The notes beneath the pieces are model-generated. The model was not told the DNA's origin. It saw only the letters and a list, made by a program, of their open reading frames with translations, and ran no database searches. DNA of 64,000 nucleotides from Tolypeutes matacus (lineage: Eukaryota > Chordata > Mammalia > Cingulata > Chlamyphoridae): contig JAKSZT010053764.1 in assembly GCA_026826555.1 (NCBI GenBank), positions 15,388,282 to 15,452,281 of the forward strand, in the 5' to 3' direction. Each line of letters opens with the position of its first letter. Position 1 is the first letter of the stretch. The translations under genes and the position numbers were made by a program. Below are positions 1 to 10,231 of this stretch, piece after piece.

Positions 1-3000
1 TATAATCACATCGTTTGCTCAATTAAAAGGTGAGTTATGCCTTACCTGACAGTTAAAGATTCTATGATTCTTTCCATATTTATTCCAGATAATAGAATAA
101 TGCTTTCCCCCACCAGCAGAGAAGACAAATCAGTTTTCTGATGTCACCCCCAAGCCAGGGGATTGGTTTTCAGATAGCCTGTAGGGTTCTTCTGAAAGTA
201 ACAACATCTGTGCCACGCATAATAGAAAACAACTAGAAATACATGGAATTTTCTTTAAATAACGTTTAGTGAGGGGAAGGGAGAATGTTGGAAACCTAAA
301 GCAAGTGATTTTAATAGGTTATTTTGATAGGGGAGTAAGTTAAGGTGCTGGAATAATGTAGAAAGAAATCCAAAAAAGAAATGTGTCAGCAAGGTACAAA
401 TGACCTTTCTAGATCTACTTTCCACCATTCCAGATAATAAAGACTCCTTAGGAGTTTAGACATGGTCAAAGGCAAGTTTAATATCCTTTAAAGGACTTCA
501 GCAAAAAGATCAATGTAAATAAAACTGAAGCATACAAATGCCTGTGCATGATAATAAATATCTTTGGCTGTTTGAGATCACTACATTTTTGTGATGCCAC
601 ATGGACAAAGTGGAACACTGAGCTGGAAGTGGAACCTGATTTGATGAAACTTCCTTAGTGTGTGCACTTGTTTAGTAGTAATTAATCAGTAAGCTTGTTA
701 CATATTTAGAAAACCTTTCTTGGGAGAACTTTATCCTACCAAAGAAACTAGAATCTGTTTAAGTTGGCATTTTCCCTCTAAGATACTTCCTAATTTAAAT
801 AAAAAGAAAACATTGAGAACATGGTATGGTTAAAAAAAAAAAAGTATACCCAATCTGGTGAAATTAGATAAAATACTTTTTTGGGATTTAGCTCATTTTA
901 TGCAGGTTCAAATAAAAAAATAGGTCTTTAGACCACATAACTGATGGCCTACTAAAGAAAAACCTCTTGACCACAGTTATATTTCTAAAACAAAAAACTT
1001 AGGAAGTGTTTCATTTTTACAAGTAACTTTTATAGCTGTGGTCAAGGAGTTAAAGCTTACAAAGTTACCTATTTAATCTCAAAGGGAGATGCAGTAAAAC
1101 TCTAGAAAGTAAAAGAAAATATAGCTTTAACTTCATGATAAGTATTAAGTCTTCTTTTTTTTAATGGAATGCCTATTGAAACACACACACTTCACCTTTT
1201 TAAAGGAGTAATAAGTACTACTTCCATGTCACTGAGTGAAATGCTTTAGTGCTCACAGGTACCTTCAGTCATAATGACTGCCACCACTAACTCGCACTGT
1301 CAACTCACTTCTGGCTTCAAATAAGTATGCAGGCTGTTCAGGTATTTGAAAGGAGTCCAAAAGGATGAAATTAGGTAAAACAGCAATAAGGCACTTCCAC
1401 TATTCTATCCACAGCTCAACCAATCAGTTGCCTCTAACTGCCCTGGATAAAAATTGGGCAGGTTACCTTGCTTCGCTCTTCAGCTTCTTAAAGTGGAAGA
1501 GCTGGGAAGAAATAGGAATAGACTTCTCAGAAGCAAGAAGCAGGTGTCAAACAAACTCTTAGCAGAGAAGCAAAAATGCATTGGGCCATATACTACTTGG
1601 AAAGAACATACTATGGGTCAGTGTTTTCCACCTCAGTTTTCACATTATTAAGACCTTGCCTAAGGGGATCTTACAGTCACAAGACATATTTACAGTCTAA
1701 TGTATAAACTGACTGGATGTTAAAATCTTTATAAGTCACTCCTAAATTGTTTTCGGTTAACATTTCATTTACACTACCTTTCTCTTACTAGCAAATATTT
1801 TTTTCTGCTTGTCAATTATTTTCTAATGAGGTTTTAACAATTGGTAAATGAGGCACACTTTATTAGATTGAAAACTGAAAAATAATCTACCATGTTCATT
1901 ACAAGTACAGGTTAGTTATGAAAGAAGTTTCATTCAAGCAAATGATCTATTAAAGGGGAAATATAATTTTCAGATTTGACAACTGAAAAAAGTCCTTTTA
2001 AAAACTGAAGATACGTTTTAATTGACAAAAGTATGTGAAAATATTTTTAACTCCTATCAAAATCATTCCTTCTAAAGAGCTGCTTTCTTGCTAGGAAAAA
2101 TAAAATAGTAAGGGAATCCTGCCTCAGGAATGTTTTCACCAGCAAATCTGACCTGTCTCCTCTGCTGGTTCAGTAAAACAATACTACTGTCAGAAATAAT
2201 ATAGAAGGAAGACATGAAAACAAGAGAATTTATGTAACTTGGTATGTATTAAAGTCTTGAAGTCATACTGGTATATTCTTTACACAGTTTTCAGAAATTA
2301 TGGAGTTATTACTTAATAAAACTGAGTGATTTGGACTCAAGTAAGTGAATAACTTTGTTTTTACTGAATTCACAAAACACCCTTAATAATAGGATATAAA
2401 TTTATTTTTCAACCTAATGAAATGATCACAAATTATCAGAACAACAAGTTACAGCATGGTAGTTGCTATCTGTTGGTTTGGGCTACTTAATCTATTATTA
2501 CTCTTAGTATTAGCATGCATTTATGAAATAAAACATTTCAAAGTTGTTAAATTTTCTGTTCCCATGGGAGCTGGAATGTGATTAATATTTCTATAGAATA
2601 AAGGTCAGTACAATGGGCTCTTTTGTTTAATACCTTAAGGGTATTTAGTTAGTAAAGGTTACTTTTATAACTAAATCAATATTCCCTTTATTTAAATTTA
2701 AGACATCTTATTAGTTATAAATCCCAAAAGCACCTTGAATACAGATATGATCAAGGTATCCAATATTTCATGTATGTACATCAATGTGGCTCTGAAACAT
2801 AATCCTATTTCACACTGAGTACCCTCAAAAAAGGAGAAGTTTGTTATTTTGAAAATAATAAATCTGTGTTGAATAGAATGTCACTTTAACTTTGACCTAT
2901 GGTATAGTAGATAAGTTACTTTGTCCTCAATTGAATTAAAATGTGCAGGTTCCTTTCCCTCAAATGCACAGCACATGTTTTAAGACTGGGAATTATGCCA

Positions 3001-3205
3001 TTAAAAAATAATGCTATGAAGAAATAAGTTAGGATGCTTACAGACAATTGTATAATCAGGCTTTAATTTCAGGTCTTTACTCTCAATTTAAAATTATTTC
3101 TTGCATTCTAGATTACAAATTAAAATCCAAGAATCAAACTCTTATACAAAGCCCTAATTCTAAATAGTCTTAAGTTTATTTACAAACTCTAACAATAAAG
3201 AGTAC
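1..3205. other. UHRF2 intron, no recognised element
   Basis: This AT-rich intron sequence lies downstream of the last visible UHRF2 exon. I looked on both strands for the next SRA exon and for L1, SINE and LTR signatures and recognised none. Short A or T runs occur (for example near 832-843). The small open frames near 1365-1651 have no recognisable content. Confidence 0.6.
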
Positions 3206-3312
3206 CTGTTCATGTTTGTTAATGTTTGATCAGCCGATGGTGCACCAATTCTTTTATTACCAGCAAGATTTTTACCACCACTCCCAGTGTATGTGAATTC
3301 ATCACCTCGGTC
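3206..3312 (-). CDS. UHRF2: UHRF2 internal exon, SRA domain with NKR loop
   Basis: The acceptor is TCTCCTGCAG and the donor is AACAG followed by GTACTC. The exon has 35 codons and 2 trailing nucleotides. The peptide [20 protein letters not shown] then [15 protein letters not shown] is UHRF2-specific (UHRF1 differs clearly here). It includes the Asn-Lys-Arg loop that in UHRF1 contacts DNA around the flipped base. The next exon of the gene, expected to start with the rest of the split Arg codon and an ALALNC-like peptide, is not present in 1-3205, so the gene continues to the left of the window. Confidence 0.96.
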
Positions 3313-3576
3313 CTGCAGGAGAAGATTTTCTGCATTAAGAAACTTAAACCCAAGTATAATTTCACTTATTCTTATTTCAGAGTCAGAACATTTCCTTAGG
3401 ATTTTATAAGTTGACAAGTTTTTTGAAGGCATCTATCAAAATAAGCCAGAATTCAAAGATAATCTTGTGTGTGGTATACCTTCAACTTAATCCAAACCTT
3501 CCATTTTAAAGTTATAATTTCTAGCACCTCCGAAAATGTTTTTTTTTTTTTTTTTTTTTCCCCACTTTATATATGT

Positions 3577-4541
3577 AGGAAGTTGAATAAACATACATAA
3601 GGAAGTTGAATATAGACTTGCCATGGGACATGGCAATACCACTGCTAGGTATACACCCAGGAATACTGAGAGCAGTGACATGAATAAACATCTGCACACC
3701 AATGTTCATAGCAGCGTTATTCATGATTGCCAAAAGTTGGAAACAACCCAGGTGTCCACCAGCTGATAAATGGATAAACAAATTGTGGTGTATATACATG
3801 GTGGAATATTATGCAGCAGTAAGAAGAAATGAATTTGTGAAGCATATGACAACATGGATGAACTGGGAGTTCATTATGTTGAGTGAAGCAAGCCAGACAC
3901 AAAAGGACAAATAATGTATGATTGTGCTATTTATTATGAACTAAATAAATATATTGTATAAATTCATGGAATTAATAACTAGAATATAGTTCACCAGAAA
4001 ATAGAATGAAGTTAGAAAATGGAAAGCTGAGTGTTAATTTGTGCAGAATTGGTAAAATGATTGTTTGTAAATCTTTGGAAACGAATAGAAATGGTGAAAG
4101 CACATATTGTGTGTAACTAGCAGAGCTATTATTTTGGTATGACAGTGGTTGAAAGAGTAAGTCTAAGGTCATATATATTACTAGCAGGAAAGATAAGAAA
4201 TTTAACATGGGACTGTATAACAGAGTGAAACCTCATGTAAAATACAATTATGGGTGATATTGCATATATAAGACTGTTTTTACAAAATATGAATACAAAT
4301 AAACTGGAGAGATGGAAAGAGAATAGCAGCTATGTACAGCAGGAGAAGCATAGAGAAATTGAGAGGTGATGAGTTTTTTGCTTTTTATTATTGGAATAAT
4401 GAAAATGCTCTAAAATTATTGAAGTGATGAATGTATAACTATGTTGATTATACTGAATACAAATGATTATACACTTTGGAAGGATTTATACTTTCTTAAT
4501 ATGTATCAATAAAATTGATTTGTTAAAAAAAAAAAAAAAAA
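3577..4541 (+). mobile_element. L1 3' end, ORF2 tail plus 3'UTR
   Basis: This is a 5'-truncated L1 in the plus direction. It starts near the end of ORF2 (text like CCAGGTGTCCACCAGCTGAT in the usual context of gene-poor L1 tails), continues through a 3'UTR shared with other L1s here, has AATAAA at about 4509 and ends in a 16-nt A tail. Candidate imperfect target duplications are CCACTTTATATAT before and CCACTTTGATATAC after. A short repeated GGAAGTTGAATA motif at the 5' junction suggests a small rearrangement there. A T run at 3540-3560 lies just upstream. Confidence 0.85.
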
Positions 4542-6004
4542 GTGCCACTTTGATATACTCCATAACTGAATATCCAGCTGCAGTTGACACTATACCTAAA
4601 TTTGCTGCTAAATCTCTAATTCTGAAGTTGACATTTTTTTAAATAAAAAAAATAAATGATTCTTTAATTCTTTCAAATATGTAGTCAGTCAATGTCTTCT
4701 TTTACTGATAGACTTAGAAGTTTTAGCATTTTGTTTGAACTGGGATCCAAATAATATCCTTGGTTTTTTTTTTTTATGTTTTAAATTAAAGAAGTTATAG
4801 GTTTACAGAAATATAAAAAATACAGCATTCTCATATACCATCCTACTGATACTTCGCATTAGTGTGTTACCTTTGTAACAACTGATGAAAGAATATTAAA
4901 ATTGTACTATTAACTATGGTCCATAATTTACATTAGTTGTATTTTTCTCTCATATACTACCCTGTTATTAACACCTTGTACTGATGTGGTACATCTGTTG
5001 TAATTCATGAAAGAACATTTTTATACTTGTACTAGTAACTATAATAGATCATTTACAACAGGGTTCACTGTCCTATGTTTCATCTTTTAATTTTTATTCT
5101 AGTAACATGTATATGGCCTAAAATTTCCCGTTATAACGACATTCACATATATAATTCAGTGCTGTTAATTAAATGCAATGCTGTGCTACCATCACCACCA
5201 TCCATTTCCAAAACTTTACAATCAACCCAAATAGAATTTCTGTACAAATTAAACATTAACTCCCCAATCTCTACCCCTAATCCAGCCTCAGGTAACCTAT
5301 ATTCTAGATTCTAACTTATGAATTTGATTAGTCTACTTAGCTCTCATCAGCTAGATCATACAATATGTGCCCTTTTGTGTCTGGCTTATTTCACTCAACA
5401 TAATGTCCAAAAGGCTCACCAATGTTGTTCTATGAATCAAGATGTCACTTCTTCTTACAGCTGAATAATATTCCATTGCATGTGTATACCACATTTTGTT
5501 TATTTATCAGTTGATGGACACTTAGGCTGTTTTCATCTTTTGGCAATTGTGAATAATTTGCTATGAACATCAGTATACAAATGTCTGTTGGTGTCCCTGC
5601 TTTCAGTTCTTCCGGGTATATATCTAATAGCGGGACGGCAATATAGCAATTCTATACTTACCTTCCTGAGGAACCACCAAATAGTCTTCCACAGTGCCTG
5701 TATCATTTTGCATTCCCACCAACAATGAATGAATGTTGCTGTAGCTCCACATCCTTTCCGACACTTGTAGTTTTCTTTTTTAAAAAATAGCAGCCATTCT
5801 AGTAGGTGAGAGATGTTATCTCATTGCAGTTTTGATTTGTATTTCCCTAATAGCTAGTGATGTTGAACATCCCTCCATGTGCATTTTAGCCATTTGTATT
5901 TCCTCTTTGGAAAAATGTCAGTTTAAGTCTTTTGCTCATTTTTAAATTGGGTTGCTTGTATTTTTATTGTTGAGCTGTAGGATTTCTTTATATATATATA
6001 TATA

Positions 6005-6186
6005 TATTTTTTTTTTAAGATTTTATTTATTTATTCATTAATCCCCCCCTTGCTGCTTGTGCTTGCTGGGTCAGCTAACCGCGCCGCGTGGGCGGGCTTG
6101 CCTTCACCAGGAGGCCCCGGGAACCGAACCCGGGGCCTCCCATATGGTAAACGGGAGCCCTACTGATTGAGCCACAGCCGCTTCCC
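6005..6186 (-). mobile_element. DAS-type tRNA-derived SINE
   Basis: On the minus strand it reads from GGGAAGCGGCTGTGGCTCAA (A-box region) through GGGTTCGGTTCCC (B-box region) to an A/T-rich tail. It lies between copies of TCTTTATATAT, the host L1 sequence, which look like target duplications. Confidence 0.9.
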
Positions 6187-6200
6187 TCTTTATATATTCT

Positions 6201-6840
6201 TGTCCTGGTTTGACTCTTTTGTGGACTGAAGAAAATTCTGTTCTTAAAGAGAACCCACTCCTGTTCATGTAAACCCATTGTGGACAGGGCTTTAATATGA
6301 TTAGATTCAATTAAGGAACATTTTGATCAGATCACTTTTGATTAGATCACTTCAGTTAAGGGCCTTTGATTAGATTTTGGGACCCAGGGTGGGTCTTAAT
6401 CCTTTACCAGAGTCCTATATAAACTAAAGAGAGGGGAGAGGAAATGAGAGAGGGCTCCAGGATTGCCTGCAGATACAGAAAGACAGAGAAATCCTGACAG
6501 TCTGAAAGAGAGGCCGGAGGCTGGAATCAGCAGAGTAGCCAGAAGCTGAAGAGATGAGGCCAGGGAAAGATGAGCCATATATGCCTGACTGTACACAGCT
6601 GAGCTTGGGGAGAAAGTGAATGTGGTGGAGAAAGCAGAGACCAGCTGCCATTTTGCCTTGCGACATGTAAGGAATCCAGGACCTTCAACAGCTGACCTTT
6701 GGTGAGACAGCATATCTTCATGATGCCTTGATTTGGACATTTTCACAGCCTTGGAACTATAAGATTTTTCTAGAATAAATTACCATGATAAAAGCCAAGC
6801 CAATTTCTGGTATTTTACACTTGGCAGCCCTTAGCAAACA
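6201..6840 (+). mobile_element. Solo LTR, ERVL/MaLR-like, with 5-bp duplication
   Basis: A 640-bp element begins TGTCCTGGTTTGAC and ends TTAGCAAACA. It is flanked by the perfect 5-bp duplication ATTCT (6196-6200 and 6841-6845) inside the antisense L1, whose sequence continues across it. It has a polyadenylation-like AATAAA at about 6775 near its 3' end. TG...CA ends, 5-bp duplications and no internal retroviral sequence show a solo LTR left by recombination. It belongs to the same broad family as those at 58721 and 61543. Confidence 0.85.
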
Positions 6841-7255
6841 ATTCTGGACATTCAACTGTTATCAGATATATGATTTCCAAATATTTTCTTCCATTGAGTA
6901 GTGTCTTTTCACTTTTGTGACAGATTGTATTGATGCACAAAAGATCTTAATTTTGAGAAGGTCACATTTATCTTATTCCATTTTTGTTGCTTGTGTGTTG
7001 GGAGTAAAGTCTAAGAAAGCAATGCCTAACAAATGAAGATGGTTCCCTACATTTTCTTCTATGAGTTTTCTAGTTTTAGTTCTTATATTTAGGTCTTTGA
7101 TCCATTTTGAGTTAACTTTTGTATATGGTGTGAGATAGGGGTCCTCTTTCATTCTTTTGCATATGGATATCCAGTTCTCCTAGCACTATTTGTTGAAGAG
7201 ACTATTCTTTGCCAATTGAGTGGACTTGGCAGCCTTGTCAAAAATCAACTGGCCA

Positions 7256-7387
7256 GGGAGCAGATACAGCTCAAGTGATGTGAGTGCTTTCTTCCCACAT
7301 ACAAGGTCCTAGATTTGATCCCTGGGACCTCCAAAAAACAATCAACCAACCAACCAAAAGAAAAAAAAACAAAACAAAACTCTCATT
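7256..7387 (+). mobile_element. Short tRNA-type SINE
   Basis: It starts GGGAGCAGATACAGCTCAA, has the tRNA-like B-box stretch TAGATTTGATCCCTGGGACC and an A/C-rich tail with CAACCAAC repeats. It is the first of two adjacent copies in the same direction. Confidence 0.85.
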
Positions 7388-7493
7388 GGGGAGCAGATGT
7401 AGTTCAGAGGTTGAGTGCCTGCTTCCTATGTACAAGGTCCTGGGTTCAATATCCGGTACCTCCTTTAAAAAAGGGGGGGGGGGCGGTGTATGT
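7388..7493 (+). mobile_element. Short tRNA-type SINE with G-run tail
   Basis: It starts GGGGAGCAGATGTAGTTCAG, contains GGGTTCAATATCCGG (B-box region), then a short A run and an unusual run of 12 G. It is directly adjacent to the preceding SINE. Confidence 0.85.
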
Positions 7494-7560
7494 GTCTATT
7501 TCTGCACTCTCACTTTGATGCCATTGGTCAATGTATCTATCCTTATGCTAGCACCATGCT

Positions 7561-7562
7561 AA

Positions 7563-7594
<32 letters not shown>

Positions 7595-7686
7595 ATTTAT
7601 CTGGGAAATGGGGGAAAGAACAGCTTGCTAAGAAATGGTGAGCAAGACAGAAATACACACCAAGATTTGGTGTGGGCCCCTCTAGG
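7561..7686 (-). mobile_element. Unidentified short retroposed segment
   Basis: On the minus strand about 100 nt of unfamiliar sequence (ending CCCAGATAAATTCTTT) are followed by an A tail of about 28 nt. The insertion splits the host L1: GCTAGCACCATGCTA before and GCCAGTATCATGCTA after are 15-nt copies that differ only by three transitions, as expected for an old target duplication. I could not match the segment to any other repeat in the window or to a small RNA I know. Confidence 0.55.
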
Positions 7687-7856
7687 CAGAGAGAGCCAGT
7701 ATCATGCTAGTTTGTATTAAGTTTTATAAAACAAATTAATCTAAAAATCTTATATTAAAATCCTAACAGCATGGTAAGATCCCTATATTTCAAACTCTAT
7801 AGGTTCACCTATATTACATGCTGGTAAAATCATCACCTGCCATTAAAAAGAAATTT

Positions 7857-7972
7857 GGGTGAGCTGAAGTGGCTCAGTGGTTGAGCACCGGCGTCCCACA
7901 TATGAGGTCCCAGGTTCAAACCCTGACCCTGGTATCACAAAAAAAAATAAATTAATTAATTAAAAAAAAAAA
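7857..7972 (+). mobile_element. Short tRNA-type SINE
   Basis: It contains GGTGAGCTGAAGTGGCTCAG (A-box region) and CAGGTTCAAACCCTG (B-box region), followed by an A-rich TTAA-repeat tail. Confidence 0.8.
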
Positions 7973-9056
7973 TTTTTTTTTTTTGGAAAAGTATTTAAAA
8001 ACTGAAAGTATATGTAAAGTACCTAACTAAATTGGCAAAACATTCTAAAAGAAAAAATTTACAAAAAACATGCTAAAAGAAAATGTACCTAAATTAAGTC
8101 CACAAATATTTTTTACAGTAGCTACTATGTTGAAGCTCTACCTGATTCAATACTCTAAGATGAGAAAACTATGAGGACACAAATTAATTCTACTAATACC
8201 AGCTAAACAGTGATTCTTCTTTAATGTCAGGTCATTTTTTATTTTCCTGGTTACAGTGTCAAGTTTAATAATTTAAGGAGAATTTGCTTTGATTTAAACT
8301 CCTAGTGGCCATAAATGACTGAATATGTTTGGACTTTAGTAAATGTGTTAGATAGTCACATATGTTCTTTTTCAGACTAGGGATCAAGGACAAACTATTA
8401 TTTTTTTAATATTGATATTACAATTGAGAACAGTATCCTTCTTAAATTTACACATGATTAACCTTTGTATCTGAAGAATAAAAATAACCGTGATCCTTGA
8501 ATGTAGGCTCTTCTTCTCAGCTGAGGTCAATGCTTGTTTCTTAATCAGAAAATACCCATGTTTGTGACCATAATTTGCTCTATTTACCTATACATCTTAT
8601 GCTCAGTCAACTCTAGGAACAAGGGTCAAGTGCAAGTTCAGGTTGCTGATTGGGCTAGGATCTCGGTTTTTGAATCAATTCATTTCCTCTAAATTTTATT
8701 GCCTGATGAATCTCTCAGGCCTCCTCATTTATTAAGTACTTGGTAAAATTTCTTGTTGGGAACGAGTAGGGAATTCTATCTAAAATTTCTTCCTACATTC
8801 TACAATTTGGTGGGTACCTGAAATATTTTCTTTAGGGTGAATAATGTGAGATCATTTTAATCATTCAAACTGAACTTAAGAAATGAAGTTCTCTCTACTA
8901 AATTATTGCTTGTTATAGTTATATATATATATACATGCATTTTTGTTTTACTTTGGAGTGAAAGCAGTAACTAAAATCCCACTGCTTTACAGTGTTTTAT
9001 GGGTCCAAAAACCTTTAATTCACTTTTTGTTGATCCGATAAAATTAGATACCACAC
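7973..9056. other. Intron sequence, no recognised element
   Basis: I see no convincing repeat, exon or RNA gene. A short TA microsatellite is present at about 8919-8932. Confidence 0.5.
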
Positions 9057-9619
9057 TGTAGCAGTTTGGCATTGTTTATGAATTCTAAAAATAGTTATTG
9101 GATTATGGTTGTAAATTGGTCTGTACCTGGGTGTGATTAAATTATGATTGGGGCTTTGATTGGGCCACGTCCGTGAGAAATTGAGTCCCCAATAAGGGGG
9201 CGAGGACTCACAGATAAAACTACATGGCAGGGCAGGGGAGTGAGTTGGAGTTCTGATGCTGAATTTTGAGCTGGAGCCTGGGAAGTGAAGACACAGAAGA
9301 AGAGCAAAGAGGAACAGAGGTGGCTCCTCAGACATGGCAGAAACCCCAGAGAGAGACAGAGCCGTTCGCCTGATAGTCTACAGAGCTTGCCTTGTGGAGA
9401 GAACACAGCAGCTGAGCCCAGAGAGAAACCCAAGAAGCCTGGAACCTCACAGACGTTGGCAGCCACCTTGCCCCAACACATGGCAATAGATTTTGGTGAG
9501 GGAAATAACATCCTTTATGGCCTGGTAACTGTAAGCTTCTACTCCAAAATAAATACCCTTTATAAAAGCCAACCGATTTCTGGTATTTTGCATCAGCACC
9601 CCTTTGGCTGACTAATACA
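9057..9619 (+). mobile_element. Solo LTR, ERVL-type
   Basis: The element begins TGTAGCAGTTTGGC and ends GGCTGACTAATACA, the same terminal GACTAATACA as the ERVL 3' LTR at 58023-58469. Flanks are CACAC and TACAC, a 5-bp duplication with one change. AATAAA is at about 9549, followed by CCCTTTATAAAAGCCAA. The open frames within it on both strands (up to 124 aa) are chance frames in a GC-richer LTR. Confidence 0.85.
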
Positions 9620-10231
9620 TACACTGAGGTCTAATCTTTTAAAGAATAAGGCATTAAGGAATTTCATCTGTAGTATGTACTCCATTTGAAAGAATTCCAA
9701 TAAAAAGTAGATCCAGAACAATTCAGAGCAGTTCTTAAATTGATCAGAAAGAGGCTTCCAAATGGTATCAGGATTGCTGCCACAACACTCATATTGATAA
9801 CTTGTCAATTTCAACTTTCAAAGTTTTAACTGTGGTAGTGCTATAAAGGAAAAAGTAGTAATAGGAGTAGGAGAGCATAATAGGAGCGATCTAACCTAAA
9901 AAGTACTCAAAAAAGAAGAAAAAAATAGTTTCTGATTATTCTTCCAGTAGCAAATAAGTAAACATGGTGAAATTTCTATACTGTTTATTCACTTGTACTT
10001 CAAACCTTTAAACCAACAAAAACTTTAATTATCAATAAAGAAACAAAGAACTTCCATACTGTTGGAGCTCAGCCAATATTACTGCAGACTCTGATTTTCA
10101 TATGGAAAAATGATCCGCTTAAACTTGTTGTATCTTCTAGTCCATGATCCACTAATTTGTACCTCCATGTGGTAGTAGCTTAAGCAAGGTTGCTACCTGG
10201 GAAGAGCTTGCATAAAGAAGTTATAAAAGAA
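9620..10231. other. Intron sequence, no recognised element
   Basis: I recognised no repeat or exon here on either strand. Confidence 0.5.

Larger units (their letters stand above)
4766..7730 (-). mobile_element. L1 3' end, antisense, interrupted by four insertions
   Basis: Read on the minus strand this is the C-terminal part of L1 ORF2 followed by an older-type 3'UTR and an A tail near 4768. It is broken by a SINE (6005-6186), an ERVL-type solo LTR (6201-6840), a pair of SINEs (7256-7493) and an unidentified retroposed piece (about 7561-7686). The L1 text resumes correctly after each, which makes it a good time ladder: the L1 is older than all four. ORF2 is broken by many stops. Confidence 0.85.

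Noticed and set aside
1..3205. Next UHRF2 exon
   Set aside because: I searched for an acceptor followed by the expected ALALNC-like peptide on the minus strand and found none. The gene must continue beyond the left edge.
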